Positions 1 through 7,083 of a stretch of 7,137 nt of DNA are shown here, one piece after another. This DNA comes from Bacteroidota bacterium. Lineage in GTDB: Bacteria; Bacteroidota; Bacteroidia; Bacteroidales; Paludibacteraceae. The stretch is taken from positions 1-7,137 of the forward strand of contig JAJZHJ010000064.1 in assembly GCA_021804525.1 (NCBI GenBank). The letters are read 5' to 3'. The translations under genes and the position numbers were made by a program. Every line of letters starts with the position of its first letter. Position 1 is the stretch's first letter. The notes under the pieces are model-generated. The model made no database searches, was not told the DNA's origin, and saw only the letters and a list, made by a program, of their open reading frames with translations.

Positions 1-404
1 GAAAGTGTTTGAATTTCAACCTCTTTTGATACCATGAAAGCCGAATAAAACCCAAGTCCAAAATGTCCAATGATGGCATTCGCATCATCTTTATATTTAT
101 CCAAAAACTCTTCGGCGCCTGAAAAGGCAATTTGATTGATATATTTTTCAATTTCATCAGCCGTCATCCCGATGCCACGATCAGTCACCGTGATGGTTTT
201 CTTCTTTTTATCCACACTGACCCTTACTGTCAGGTCACCCAGCTCACCTTTAAACTCACCTACAGAAGCTAAGGTTTTCAACTTTTGCGTTGCATCAACC
301 GCATTCGACACCAATTCACGTAAAAAGATTTCGTGATCACTGTATAAAAACTTTTTGATAATCGGAAAAATGTTATCCGACGTTACTCCAATGTTACCTT
401 TCAT
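1..404 (-). CDS. htpG: Molecular chaperone HtpG (Hsp90), N-terminal part only
   Basis: This is the first 134 codons of the bacterial Hsp90 chaperone, an ATP-driven cytoplasmic dimer that remodels client proteins. The reading frame runs off the left edge, so the middle and client-binding domains are not visible. The visible part is the GHKL ATP-binding domain. The helix with E30 and N34 (RELVSNAVDA) holds the catalytic glutamate and the Mg-binding asparagine, D75 in DRGIGM (75-80) contacts adenine, and the glycine-rich lid motif GHFGLGFYSAF spans 113-123. The start at 404 is secure because an in-frame TAG lies two codons upstream and the opening MKGNIGVTSDNIFPIIKKFL matches Bacteroidales HtpG. 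It is divergent from the outer-membrane protein gene across a 560-base gap. I see no CIRCE element and no clear TAnnTTTG promoter in front of it. Identification is close to certain. Confidence 0.97.
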   Translation of the reverse strand, partial: MKGNIGVTSDNIFPIIKKFLYSDHEIFLRELVSNAVDATQKLKTLASVGEFKGELGDLTVRVSVDKKKKTITVTDRGIGMTADEIEKYINQIAFSGAEEFLDKYKDDANAIIGHFGLGFYSAFMVSKEVEIQTL

Positions 405-725
405 CGACTATTATAATTTTAGATTGAAAAATTGATATTCTGTATACCTGCCAAAGGACACCGTGGCTTGTGCCAATTCTATATCAAAAAAAATGCCAAC
501 GTATTCTACCTGACAAAATGGCAACCATGTAACTTCCTAAATTATCATCGACCTACACTAAAATCAGAAATTAGGATTGACAAGACAGACAATAATTCTC
601 TTTCACTTTTACACGCAACTGATATTGCATAAAACATAATATAACTGGTTAATGGGAAAATTCGTTTGCAATAAGTAGATAAAATGCATGCTGCCTTTCC
701 TGATTTTATAACCACCACTACTTTA

Positions 726-733
726 TATATTTG
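726..733 (+). promoter_or_regulatory. Alternative candidate -7 box (TAtaTTTG)
   Basis: TATATTTG fits the Bacteroidota -7 consensus TAnnTTTG exactly, but no TTTG or TTG is found 19-20 bases upstream. The surroundings are very AT-rich, so a chance match is quite possible. It would give a leader of over 200 bases for the gene at 965, or about 55 bases for the doubtful small frame at 796. Confidence 0.2.
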
Positions 734-818
734 CTATATAGCTTTATAATGGAGTAGATTACTTAAGCTAGTATCGTTAAATAAGAAAAAAAACAATGGA
801 ATTAGATTGGGTTATATC

Positions 819-826
819 TATCTTTG
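819..826 (+). promoter_or_regulatory. Candidate -7 box (TAtcTTTG) for the outer-membrane protein gene
   Basis: TATCTTTG matches all six fixed positions of the Bacteroidota -7 consensus TAnnTTTG. The -33 position is poor: about 20 bases upstream there is only AATG (795-798) in place of TTTG. If it is used, transcription would begin near 833 and leave a leader of about 130 bases before the ATG at 965. A second box, TAtaTTTG at 726-733, also lacks a good -33 element and is an alternative. Confidence 0.35.
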
Positions 827-964
827 AAAACAAAAAAGGTTTTAGCTCCAACCGTAACAAGACGTTAATTCATCAAAGCGAGGTATCGCATCTTGTGGGT
901 ACAAATTTGACTTTCATCACAACCCGAATGTCCTTAGTGTAAAACCAAATCAACCCAAATTCAA

Positions 965-1615
965 ATGAAAAAAATTATCACTCTATGCCTCCTGCTTTTA
1001 ACAGGACAGTTTTTGACAGCCCAATTTTTAAGTGTTGGCGTAAAGGCAGGGTACGAAGCCGCATCAGGTTACAATCAGTTTAAGAACATGAATCTTGCCA
1101 ACAATGTTGTCAATCAGTTAAAATCTGGTTTTGCCAGTGGCTACCAGCTGGGAGGATGGTTGCGTATCGGAGCAAAAAGTATTTATTTGCAGCCGGAACT
1201 ATTATTAAATTTCAAAAACAGTACGCAAACGGTCTATATTGATAATACACCACTTCAAAGTTCGTTCAAGTCACGTACAGTTGAAGTGCCATTGTTGCTT
1301 GGTTACAAACTAATTGATTTGAAAGTGCTTAATTTACACATCACTACTGGTCCGAGATTAATTCTCAATTCTGGTTCGTTTTTAACACAAAGCAACAATT
1401 GGGGCACATTCAGCTCATCGCTCACACAACAAGTGAAAAGTGGCAACTGGGGCTGGGAAGTTGGCGCCGGCCTCGATATTCTTGCCTTAAGTATTGACGT
1501 GCAGTATTGCGATTATTTTGCGCCTTCTACCTCGTTTACACTTAATAATCAGACTTTTCACACAAGTAATGATGGGCACGGTATTTTCATCTCACTTGGG
1601 TGGCGTTTGTTGTAG
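965..1615 (+). CDS. Outer-membrane beta-barrel protein, PorT-like family
   Basis: This 216-residue protein is predicted to sit in the outer membrane. Residues 1-19 form a signal peptide: MKK, then a leucine-rich core, with likely cleavage at LTA|QF, a form common in Bacteroidota. The mature part alternates polar and hydrophobic residues in about eight strands, such as FLSVGVKAGYEA near the start, GYQLGGWLRIG, SIYLQPELLLNF, TVEVPLLLGYKL, LNLHITTGPRLIL, GWEVGAGLDI and a closing ISLGWRLL. The pattern of 'GVKAGY', 'LQPELLL', 'VEVPLLLGYK' and 'GPRL' is typical of the PorT / outer-membrane beta-barrel family (Pfam OMP_b-brl_2 type), whose length is usually about 200 residues. The family is broad and mostly uncharacterised, so no substrate or partner can be given, and equating it with PorT of the type IX secretion system would go too far. 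The start is the first ATG of the frame, with an A-rich leader and no Shine-Dalgarno site. It converges on pcrA with a 12-base gap. Confidence 0.88.
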   Translation: MKKIITLCLLLLTGQFLTAQFLSVGVKAGYEAASGYNQFKNMNLANNVVNQLKSGFASGYQLGGWLRIGAKSIYLQPELLLNFKNSTQTVYIDNTPLQSSFKSRTVEVPLLLGYKLIDLKVLNLHITTGPRLILNSGSFLTQSNNWGTFSSSLTQQVKSGNWGWEVGAGLDILALSIDVQYCDYFAPSTSFTLNNQTFHTSNDGHGIFISLGWRLL

Positions 1616-1627
1616 AAAACTACGTCT

Positions 1628-3961
1628 TTACTCTAAAATCACCAATTTAGCATATTTCAAAAGTAGAGCGCGGCTTCCATTGCTGCCAAAATCGACATTT
1701 GCCTTCCAGTTACCGTCCATTTGCTCTAATGAGACGACGATTCCTTGTCCAAATTTTTCGTGAAACACTGTGTTACCCACTGCGACTCCACCACCCGATT
1801 GGACGGATGTTGCTGGACTATTTATCATTTGAGACGATGAAGGAGCCATTTTTTTCCACGATGAGGCAGAGGAAGATTGTTTGGTTTTGATTGGTGCACC
1901 GGATTCTTCGTAAGATGTTTTCTTATCAAACACTTCCTCTTCGCGCCTGTTTGGTACGAATGCAGACGAGGACATGGCTTGGCGAAAATCGGCAGGAAGA
2001 TCAAGAAATTTTTGATCAATATCAGATAAAAAGCGACTTGGATTCGTAAAATTCAACTGTCCGTTGCGAAATCGACTGCGAGCATAACTGATGAAGCATC
2101 GCTCTTCTGCGCGAGTCAACGCAACATAAAACAATCGTCGTTCTTCTTCCATCTCCCGCTCGGATGAAACGTAACCTGATGGAAAAAGCTCCTCTTCCAT
2201 CCCCACTATGAAAACGTTGCGAAACTCCAATCCTTTGGCTGCGTGAATCGTCATCAGAGTTAGCTTGTCATCGGTTGCTTCTGCATCCAAATCCTGGTCG
2301 GACAGCAACGAAACTTCAGATAGAAAATCAGCTAAACTAATTTGCGTTTCCCCTTCATTCACTTTTTGTTCGCAAAACGTATGAATGCCGCTCACCAACT
2401 CTTGAATATTTTCCCGGCGGCTAACTGTTTCAGCCGACAAGTCTTCTGTCATATCTTCACTAATGCCAACAGTTTTGATGACCTTTACAGCCATTTCGTA
2501 AGCATCGAGAGTCGTTGCTTCATCTGCAAGCGTACGAATCATGGCGTAAAAATTGATTAATTTCGTAGCAGTGGGGCGATTGACTTGCAGTTGAAAAAAA
2601 ACAGGGTCGCCAATAACCGACCAGAGCGAAACTTGATTTCTGTTGGCACAATCAGAAACTTTATTCATTGTGGTATCGCCAATGCCTCTCGTCGGATAAT
2701 TAACGCATCGTTTCAATGCTTCTCCATCTAATGGATTTATAATAAGGCGAAAATATGCCAGCACATCACGAATTTCTTTGCGTTGATAAAACGATAAACC
2801 TCCATAAATGCGATATGGAATGTTACGTTTACGAAGCGCTTCCTCAAAATTACGTGACTGAGCGTTGGTTCGGTAGAGAATGGCAAAATCACTATAAGGA
2901 TGGTGTTCTTGAAAGTAAAGGTCGGAAATTTCTTTTGCCACAAGATACCCTTCTTCTGTGTCGGTCATCGCAGTAAGCAATTGAATGCGGTTGCCTTCGT
3001 CTTTCTCTGAAAAAACATTTTTCTGAATTTGCCCTTTATTTTTTTTGATCAAGCTATTTGCTGCGGCAACAATGTTTTGTGTCGAACGATAATTTTGTTC
3101 CAGTTTAAACATCTTACTATCAGGAAACTGAACTTTGAACTGAAGGATATTATCAATGTTGGCACCACGAAAAGAGTAAATACTTTGTGCATCGTCACCC
3201 ACAACGGCAATGCGTTGATGAATCTCAGCCAGACGTTTCACAATGATATGCTGTGCAAGATTTGTATCTTGGTATTCATCCACCAAAATAAATTGAAATC
3301 GTTGTCGAAATCCTTCCAACACATCTGGGAAATCGCGTAAAAGGATATTGGTGTACAGTAGCATATCATCGAAGTCCATCGCATTGGCTTGACGACACAG
3401 TTTGGCATACGTGGAATATATGCTACTAAACAACGGAATACGTGTATCAGAATCAGCTTTCAATAGATTTCCATGTGACTCATAAGCGGAAGCAGTGATC
3501 AAGTTATTTTTGGCAAACGAAATGCGACCCTGAATCATAGCCGGTTTATAGATCTTATCGTCCAACTGCATTTCTTTGATAATGGATTTCAATACATTGC
3601 GCGAATCAGAGCTGTCGTATACCGTAAACTGGGACGTGAAGCCGATACGCTCGGCTTCAGAACGCAACATGCGTGAGAAAATGGAATGAAAAGTTCCCAT
3701 CCATAGCCATTTTGCTTTGTCTGTGCCCACTAAATCGGCAATACGCCGTTTCATTTCGCGTGCCGCTTTGTTAGTGAATGTTAGTGCTAAAATAGTGGAT
3801 GGATGGTAGCCACTCAATAATAAATAGGCAATTTTATAAGTCAAAACCCGAGTCTTGCCTGAACCTGCACCAGCGATAACCAAAGATGGTCCATCATTGT
3901 ATGCAACAGCTTCGCGCTGATTTTCATTGAGTTGAGAAAGCAGTTGTTCCAAAGTTATCAT
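1628..3961 (-). CDS. pcrA: ATP-dependent DNA helicase, PcrA/UvrD type
   Basis: This 777-residue superfamily 1A 3'-5' helicase acts in the cytoplasm in nucleotide excision and mismatch repair, clearance of RecA filaments and transcription-coupled repair. Motifs appear in the expected order: Q motif (LNENQREAV, 11-19), Walker A (AGAGSGKT, 30-37, with K36), Ia (TFTNKAAREM, 61-70), Walker B (DEYQDT, 228-233), III (GDDAQSIYSFRGA, 255-267), IV (QNYRST, 289-294, with R292), V (TIHAAKGLEF, 571-580) and VI (VALTRAEE, 613-620). IYGG at 385-388 is also typical. A low-complexity Ser-rich linker (about 660-727) leads to a C-terminal Tudor-like module (728-777, VFHEKFGQGIVVS...VDFG), the part that contacts RNA polymerase in PcrA/UvrD. 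Length and domains are complete. The start is the ATG at 3961, just before the Q motif. RecB-like nuclease parts and the shorter Rep form are excluded by the architecture. It is probably transcribed alone, since a terminator separates it from tpiA. Confidence 0.96.
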   Translation of the reverse strand: MITLEQLLSQLNENQREAVAYNDGPSLVIAGAGSGKTRVLTYKIAYLLLSGYHPSTILALTFTNKAAREMKRRIADLVGTDKAKWLWMGTFHSIFSRMLRSEAERIGFTSQFTVYDSSDSRNVLKSIIKEMQLDDKIYKPAMIQGRISFAKNNLITASAYESHGNLLKADSDTRIPLFSSIYSTYAKLCRQANAMDFDDMLLYTNILLRDFPDVLEGFRQRFQFILVDEYQDTNLAQHIIVKRLAEIHQRIAVVGDDAQSIYSFRGANIDNILQFKVQFPDSKMFKLEQNYRSTQNIVAAANSLIKKNKGQIQKNVFSEKDEGNRIQLLTAMTDTEEGYLVAKEISDLYFQEHHPYSDFAILYRTNAQSRNFEEALRKRNIPYRIYGGLSFYQRKEIRDVLAYFRLIINPLDGEALKRCVNYPTRGIGDTTMNKVSDCANRNQVSLWSVIGDPVFFQLQVNRPTATKLINFYAMIRTLADEATTLDAYEMAVKVIKTVGISEDMTEDLSAETVSRRENIQELVSGIHTFCEQKVNEGETQISLADFLSEVSLLSDQDLDAEATDDKLTLMTIHAAKGLEFRNVFIVGMEEELFPSGYVSSEREMEEERRLFYVALTRAEERCFISYARSRFRNGQLNFTNPSRFLSDIDQKFLDLPADFRQAMSSSAFVPNRREEEVFDKKTSYEESGAPIKTKQSSSASSWKKMAPSSSQMINSPATSVQSGGGVAVGNTVFHEKFGQGIVVSLEQMDGNWKANVDFGSNGSRALLLKYAKLVILE

Positions 3962-3997
3962 GTAATTCTATCAGAGTAAATACGATTCAAAAACGAG

Positions 3998-4005
3998 TAA
4001 AGATA
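3998..4005 (-). promoter_or_regulatory. Weak candidate -7 box for pcrA (TATCTTTA)
   Basis: Read on the minus strand, TATCTTTA matches five of the six fixed positions of TAnnTTTG and would place a transcription start about 30 bases before the pcrA ATG. No TTTG or TTG is visible 19-20 bases further upstream. The location, between the tpiA-operon terminator and the pcrA start, is right for a promoter, but the sequence alone is weak. Confidence 0.22.
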
Positions 4006-4071
4006 ACCATTTCCGGGTTCATCTTCGCCATTCTTTCACAAAAGAGAAGCAAGAAAAATGGCATAGCGACT

Positions 4072-4109
4072 AAAAAAGAGAGGAGCAAACGATGTCGATT
4101 GCCCCTCTC
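4072..4109 (-). terminator. Rho-independent terminator of the DUF1599-tpiA operon
   Basis: On the minus strand a GC-rich stem is followed by six T. The arms GAGAGG and CCTCTC (4104-4109 and 4078-4083) pair perfectly. There is then one mismatch (4103 against 4084), four more pairs (4099-4102 with 4085-4088) and a 10-base loop. The T-run is at 4077-4072. It begins about 30 bases after the tpiA stop codon and ends more than 100 bases before pcrA, so it marks the operon end and separates pcrA transcription. Confidence 0.9.
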
Positions 4110-4139
4110 GGATATTTCACTTGAATTACAGGTCTATAA

Positions 4140-4895
4140 TCAAAAAGCGTCGATAATAGCACAAAAATCAGCTACTTTCAACGAAGCACCTCCAATCAAA
4201 CCTCCGTCAACATCGGGATTAGTAAACAGTTCTTTGGCATTTCCTGCGTTGCAACTTCCACCATACAAAATGGTAGCATTATCAGCCACTTGGTTGCCAA
4301 ATTTTTGAGCAACTAAACTCCGGATATAGGCATGAATCTCTTGTGCCTGCTCTGGCGATGCTGTTTTCCCTGTTCCAATTGCCCAAACGGGTTCGTAAGC
4401 CAAAATAATTTTTCCAAAATCTTCAGCTGAAAGGTTGAAGACGGAGCCTTCCAACTGCGCTTTTACCACTTCGTTCTGACGATTTTCTTCGCGCTCAGCC
4501 AATACTTCGCCGATACAGAAAATAGGATTCAAGTTGTTTTTCAAAGCCAAAAGCACTTTATCTTTCAATGTTTCAAACGTTTCACCATAATAGGCGCGAC
4601 GCTCTGAGTGACCTAAAATAACGTAATCGGCTCCGGTTGATTTTATCATGGCTGCACTTACTTCTCCTGTATAAGCGCCTGATTCTTTATCGGCACAGTT
4701 TTGTGCGGCAATGCCAATTTGCTTGGTATCAATGGCCGATGCTACGGATGCTAAATGAATAAAGGGAGTTCCTATAATCACGTCGCAGTTCAAACTTTTC
4801 CCAATTAAGGCACTGTTTAATTCAGTTGCCAATGCCAATCCTTCTTGCAGGGTTTTGTTCATTTTCCAGTTCCCTGCTACAATGTTCTTTCTCAT
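4140..4895 (-). CDS. tpiA: Triosephosphate isomerase
   Basis: This enzyme interconverts dihydroxyacetone phosphate and glyceraldehyde 3-phosphate in glycolysis and gluconeogenesis, as a cytoplasmic TIM-barrel dimer. All catalytic elements are present: N9 and K11 in AGNWKMN, the electrophile H96 in LGHSERR (94-100), the general base E168 in [11 protein letters not shown] (167-177, the mobile loop), and the phosphate-binding YGGS (211-214) and GGLIGGASL (231-239). The length of 251 residues is standard. The ATG at 4895 overlaps the TGA of the upstream membrane-protein gene by four bases (ATGA, 4892-4895), which suggests translational coupling. It is the last gene of the operon, followed by an intrinsic terminator. 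Confidence 0.98.
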   Translation of the reverse strand: MRKNIVAGNWKMNKTLQEGLALATELNSALIGKSLNCDVIIGTPFIHLASVASAIDTKQIGIAAQNCADKESGAYTGEVSAAMIKSTGADYVILGHSERRAYYGETFETLKDKVLLALKNNLNPIFCIGEVLAEREENRQNEVVKAQLEGSVFNLSAEDFGKIILAYEPVWAIGTGKTASPEQAQEIHAYIRSLVAQKFGNQVADNATILYGGSCNAGNAKELFTNPDVDGGLIGGASLKVADFCAIIDAF

Positions 4896-6175
4896 TTGTT
4901 TGAATAATTAGTGGTAGTGTGATAAAACATATTTCCTCTTTTCGTATGTGTAAATCCTTTGGTGAGCAAGTTGCGGATTACCCAGAACAACAGTATATAT
5001 AGCAAAATCAACCCGACTACTTTCCATGCCGATGGAATTTTCGGCATCTCATCTTTCGGATTGCTGCTTAATGGCGTTGAAAATCGAGGTAATGCTGCAT
5101 TAGCCCATTTGTTGAGCACAGTACCATGATACAACAACACAACCCCGGGGTTGGAGCGAATCACGGTTTTCAACGTCGTGGGATCAGTGGTGCAAATTGG
5201 AATATTTAGTCCAGTTTTGTGGATAAAATCGTTTACGTCGTATCCTGTCGATCCTGTAAGCAGATAACATGCATAATGATGCTGTTGTGCAAATTGATAT
5301 AGATGCTGTATATCAGAAAGGTGATTTGTTCGCGTCTGATTCAGATCATAGGCTACTATCAAAAATAAGTAGTTGTTGAGATGCAAAAGACTATCTGTCA
5401 AATCGTTCATATTTTCGTCATGAATCGAAAAATCGTGAATGGCAGGGGTATAGCCTTTTTTTACTAAACGTGTATGCTGATCGACAAACTTCCAGGTACT
5501 ATCAGGATAATTGTCGAGCGTAAACTCTTTTTTCACTCCGCTCTTTTCTAAAATGAACGTTGTTGAAAAAACATCGACCGGAGCACCAGGTGGGGTGGTC
5601 ATTTCTTGCGAAAGGTTATTGCCTATTTTATAAGGACGAAAATCGAGCATCGGCAAGTAATAGTAATTGAGATGGGCAATTGCTAACACGAAAAACAAAG
5701 AAAACCCCATTAGAATCCATTCTGTTTTAGGCTTAAGTTTAGATACATGAAAACGCATCAACACAAAGATGACAATTACCAACAATGACAAAACGATATT
5801 TTTGTAGAATGTAGTCCAGTTACCAATTATTAGAGCATCGCCAAAACAACCACAATCGCTGACTGGATTTTTCAGCGCAATCCACAATGTGAGAGGAGTC
5901 ATGACCACCATAAAAACAGCAGCGCTCAGCATGGTTATTTTCAATCGAATACCTGCAACCAGGTTCAGTCCGATCAATAATTCAATGACCGACAATGCCA
6001 CTGAAAAAAAGAGGGCAAGAGCCGACAAACGCTCCAATCCCATTGCAGTGAAATAGTCCTGAAACTTGTAAGCCGTGCCTAACGGATCGATTAATTTGAC
6101 AAAACCCGAAAAAACAAACACAGCACCAAGCAACCAGCGGCTAAGTTTTAATAAATAGGATAAGAGAGCATTCAT
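4892..6175 (-). CDS. DoxX/MauE-like membrane protein with thioredoxin-like C-terminal part (BT_3928-type)
   Basis: This is a 427-residue inner-membrane protein. The first half is a DoxX/MauE-like helical bundle with membrane segments at about 11-28, 50-74, 80-101, 124-142 and 152-169. Before the fourth segment lies CGCFGD (C108, C110), a cysteine pair also seen in MauE-like proteins. MauE is implicated in disulfide handling for methylamine dehydrogenase, and DoxX relatives are quinone-linked. A soluble domain (about 175-380) follows, with a weak thioredoxin-like pattern: a strand [10 protein letters not shown] (269-278), then YACYLLTGS, and a late segment around [17 protein letters not shown] (341-357) resembling the end of a thioredoxin fold. 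No CXXC is present, so it is unlikely to be an active thioredoxin. A last hydrophobic helix (384-401) precedes a basic cytoplasmic tail. I recall a similar gene beside tpiA in Bacteroides. Its function is unknown; a role in envelope redox or electron transfer is inference. The ATG at 6175 follows the DUF1599 gene by 52 bases. Confidence 0.85.
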   Translation of the reverse strand: MNALLSYLLKLSRWLLGAVFVFSGFVKLIDPLGTAYKFQDYFTAMGLERLSALALFFSVALSVIELLIGLNLVAGIRLKITMLSAAVFMVVMTPLTLWIALKNPVSDCGCFGDALIIGNWTTFYKNIVLSLLVIVIFVLMRFHVSKLKPKTEWILMGFSLFFVLAIAHLNYYYLPMLDFRPYKIGNNLSQEMTTPPGAPVDVFSTTFILEKSGVKKEFTLDNYPDSTWKFVDQHTRLVKKGYTPAIHDFSIHDENMNDLTDSLLHLNNYLFLIVAYDLNQTRTNHLSDIQHLYQFAQQHHYACYLLTGSTGYDVNDFIHKTGLNIPICTTDPTTLKTVIRSNPGVVLLYHGTVLNKWANAALPRFSTPLSSNPKDEMPKIPSAWKVVGLILLYILLFWVIRNLLTKGFTHTKRGNMFYHTTTNYSNK

Positions 6176-6227
6176 GTGATGGAAATTAGATCAATGAGAC
6201 AGAATGTGTACAGGCAATAATCCTGCG

Positions 6228-6785
6228 TTAGGAATTTGTCGGTTGGGGTTCAAATTCTATTTTGATGAGTGCAAAAACAGCATAATTAATCATGTCAAAA
6301 TAGTTCGCATCAATTCCTTCCGAGATCAAAGTACGCCCGCTATGATCTTCAATTTGTTTTGTTCTAGAAAGTTTCATCAAAATCAAATCGGTATATGATT
6401 CCACGCGCATCATCCTCCACGCCTCATCATAATCGTGATTTTTAGCTATCATCAGAGTTTTTGCCCGTTGCACATAGACGTCATAAAGAGCTAACGCTTC
6501 CTGAGGAGATAGATCGGATTCTTCAGCATACCCTTTTTCTAACTGAATTAACCCGATCACTCCGTAATTGACAATGGCAATCCATTCGTTACGTGCATCC
6601 TCATTGATCATCGCCTCTTTTTTCGTTTCGAGCGAACGAATTCTGTTTGCTTTGATGAACAACTGATCGGTTACGGAAGAGGGACGAAGAATCCGCCACG
6701 AACTGCCATAATCTGTCAATTTTTTAACAAAAATATCACGACATTGATGAATGACAGCGTCGTATTGTTGATCGGTAGTAAGCAT
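6228..6785 (-). CDS. DUF1599 domain protein with two tandem copies of the domain
   Basis: This 185-residue soluble alpha-helical protein matches the Bacteroidales DUF1599 family, which I recall is also named nucleotide modification associated domain 1. Its biochemical role is not established. It contains an internal repeat: residues 19-83 and 112-177 align along their length. Shared positions include DYG..WR (25-31) with DYD..WR (118-124), TDQLFIK (39-45) with TDLILMK (132-138), R48 with R141, and NYGVIGLIQLE (73-83) with NYAVFALIKIE (167-177). I chose the ATG at 6785. The frame can be extended to a TTG at 6818, but the extra eleven residues do not look conserved, while MLTTDQQYDAVIHQCRDIFVKK fits the usual family start. 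It is the first gene of the operon with the DoxX-like gene and tpiA, behind a good promoter. No signal peptide or membrane segment is visible. Confidence 0.88.
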   Translation of the reverse strand: MLTTDQQYDAVIHQCRDIFVKKLTDYGSSWRILRPSSVTDQLFIKANRIRSLETKKEAMINEDARNEWIAIVNYGVIGLIQLEKGYAEESDLSPQEALALYDVYVQRAKTLMIAKNHDYDEAWRMMRVESYTDLILMKLSRTKQIEDHSGRTLISEGIDANYFDMINYAVFALIKIEFEPQPTNS

Positions 6786-6885
6786 AACAAACAGACATTG
6801 AGGAGTAAACACAGCCAATTTTCCACGACGATTAAGTTCAAAGCCGTGGATAAGGGAGTGGTTGTTTTGAACTAAAAATCACCTT

Positions 6886-6917
6886 CAAAGGTACTCTTTT
6901 TTTTGCATTCAACCAAC
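6886..6917 (-). promoter_or_regulatory. Promoter of the DUF1599-DoxX-tpiA operon
   Basis: On the minus strand TACCTTTG (6893-6886) fits the Bacteroidota -7 consensus TAnnTTTG at all fixed positions. GTTG (6917-6914) supplies three of the four bases of the -33 TTTG element, with 20 bases between them, close to the known optimum of about 19. Transcription would start near 6880, leaving a leader of about 95 bases before the ATG at 6785. This is the best-formed promoter in the window. Confidence 0.6.
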
Positions 6918-6948
6918 TTGAACATGCTTTGAGAAGGCAATTCTGTTG

Positions 6949-6979
6949 GTTAACAATTCAACTTTCGGAAGTTGTTAAC
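6949..6979. repeat. Bulged hairpin / interleaved inverted repeat
   Basis: CAACTT (6959-6964) pairs with AAGTTG (6969-6974) around the four-base loop TCGG. The stem continues as GTTAA (6949-6953) with TTAAC (6975-6979) after a five-base bulge on the left arm. The same bases also form a perfect 8-bp inverted repeat, GTTAACAA (6949-6956) with TTGTTAAC (6972-6979). There is no T-run on either side, so an intrinsic terminator is unlikely. It lies upstream of the operon promoter and may be a protein-binding site or a chance structure. Confidence 0.5.
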
Positions 6980-7000
6980 TGTCTATTTTCTACTATGATT

Positions 7001-7083
7001 AAATGAACAAACATTGAAAATCAACTTCTTATAGTTTTATTATTGATGAAAAGAATTTGTCGACACATTATGTTTGTTCATTT
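7001..7083. repeat. 14-bp perfect inverted repeat
   Basis: AAATGAACAAACAT (7001-7014) and its exact reverse complement (7070-7083) are separated by 55 bases. The right arm overlaps the TAtgTTTG box and the first half of the 29-bp palindrome. A third copy of the core AAATGAAC occurs at 7097-7104. No duplicated target flanks or transposase fragment are visible, so a transposon origin is not supported. Confidence 0.75.
7069..7076 (+). promoter_or_regulatory. Candidate -7 box (TAtgTTTG) for a gene beyond the right edge
   Basis: TATGTTTG fits the Bacteroidota -7 consensus TAnnTTTG at all fixed positions. The -33 element is imperfect: ATTG (7042-7045) is present, but with 23 bases of spacing. Transcription would begin near 7083, inside the palindrome at 7076-7104, a usual place for a repressor operator. 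Confidence 0.4.

Larger units (their letters stand above)
405..964. other. Intergenic region between htpG and the outer-membrane protein gene
   Basis: This is a 560-base AT-rich stretch between divergent genes. It contains two plus-strand matches to the Bacteroides -7 box (726-733 and 819-826), a 10-bp palindrome GCTATATAGC (733-742) and an open frame of 48 codons at 796-942, treated as doubtful. An open frame at 432-632 begins only with TTG and has no recognisable protein features, so it is not called as a gene. I see no tRNA, no riboswitch-like fold and no transposon remnant. The region should hold the promoters of both flanking genes. Confidence 0.7.

Noticed and set aside
432..632. 66-residue open frame in the htpG-OMP gap
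   Set aside because: It starts with TTG, lacks an upstream site, has an unremarkable composition and matches no protein pattern I know; AT-rich spacer DNA explains it.
1494..1763. 89-codon plus-strand frame across the OMP-pcrA junction
   Set aside because: It lies in a different frame over the 3' ends of two well-supported genes and has no signal of its own.
2342..3340. Plus-strand open frames of 70-103 codons opposite pcrA
   Set aside because: They are antisense shadows of the pcrA reading frame, which has all helicase motifs intact.
4899..6175. DoxX-like protein as a classical disulfide oxidoreductase
   Set aside because: The thioredoxin-like part has no CXXC, so catalytic redox activity there is not supported.
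6786..6818. N-terminal extension of the DUF1599 protein to a TTG start at 6818
   Set aside because: The extra eleven residues (MAVFTPQCLFV) do not fit the family N-terminus, and an ATG at 6785 gives the expected start.
6845..6853. DnaA-box-like CGTGGATAA, possible replication origin
   Set aside because: It is a single imperfect box with no cluster of further boxes and no dnaA, dnaN or similar origin-linked gene nearby.
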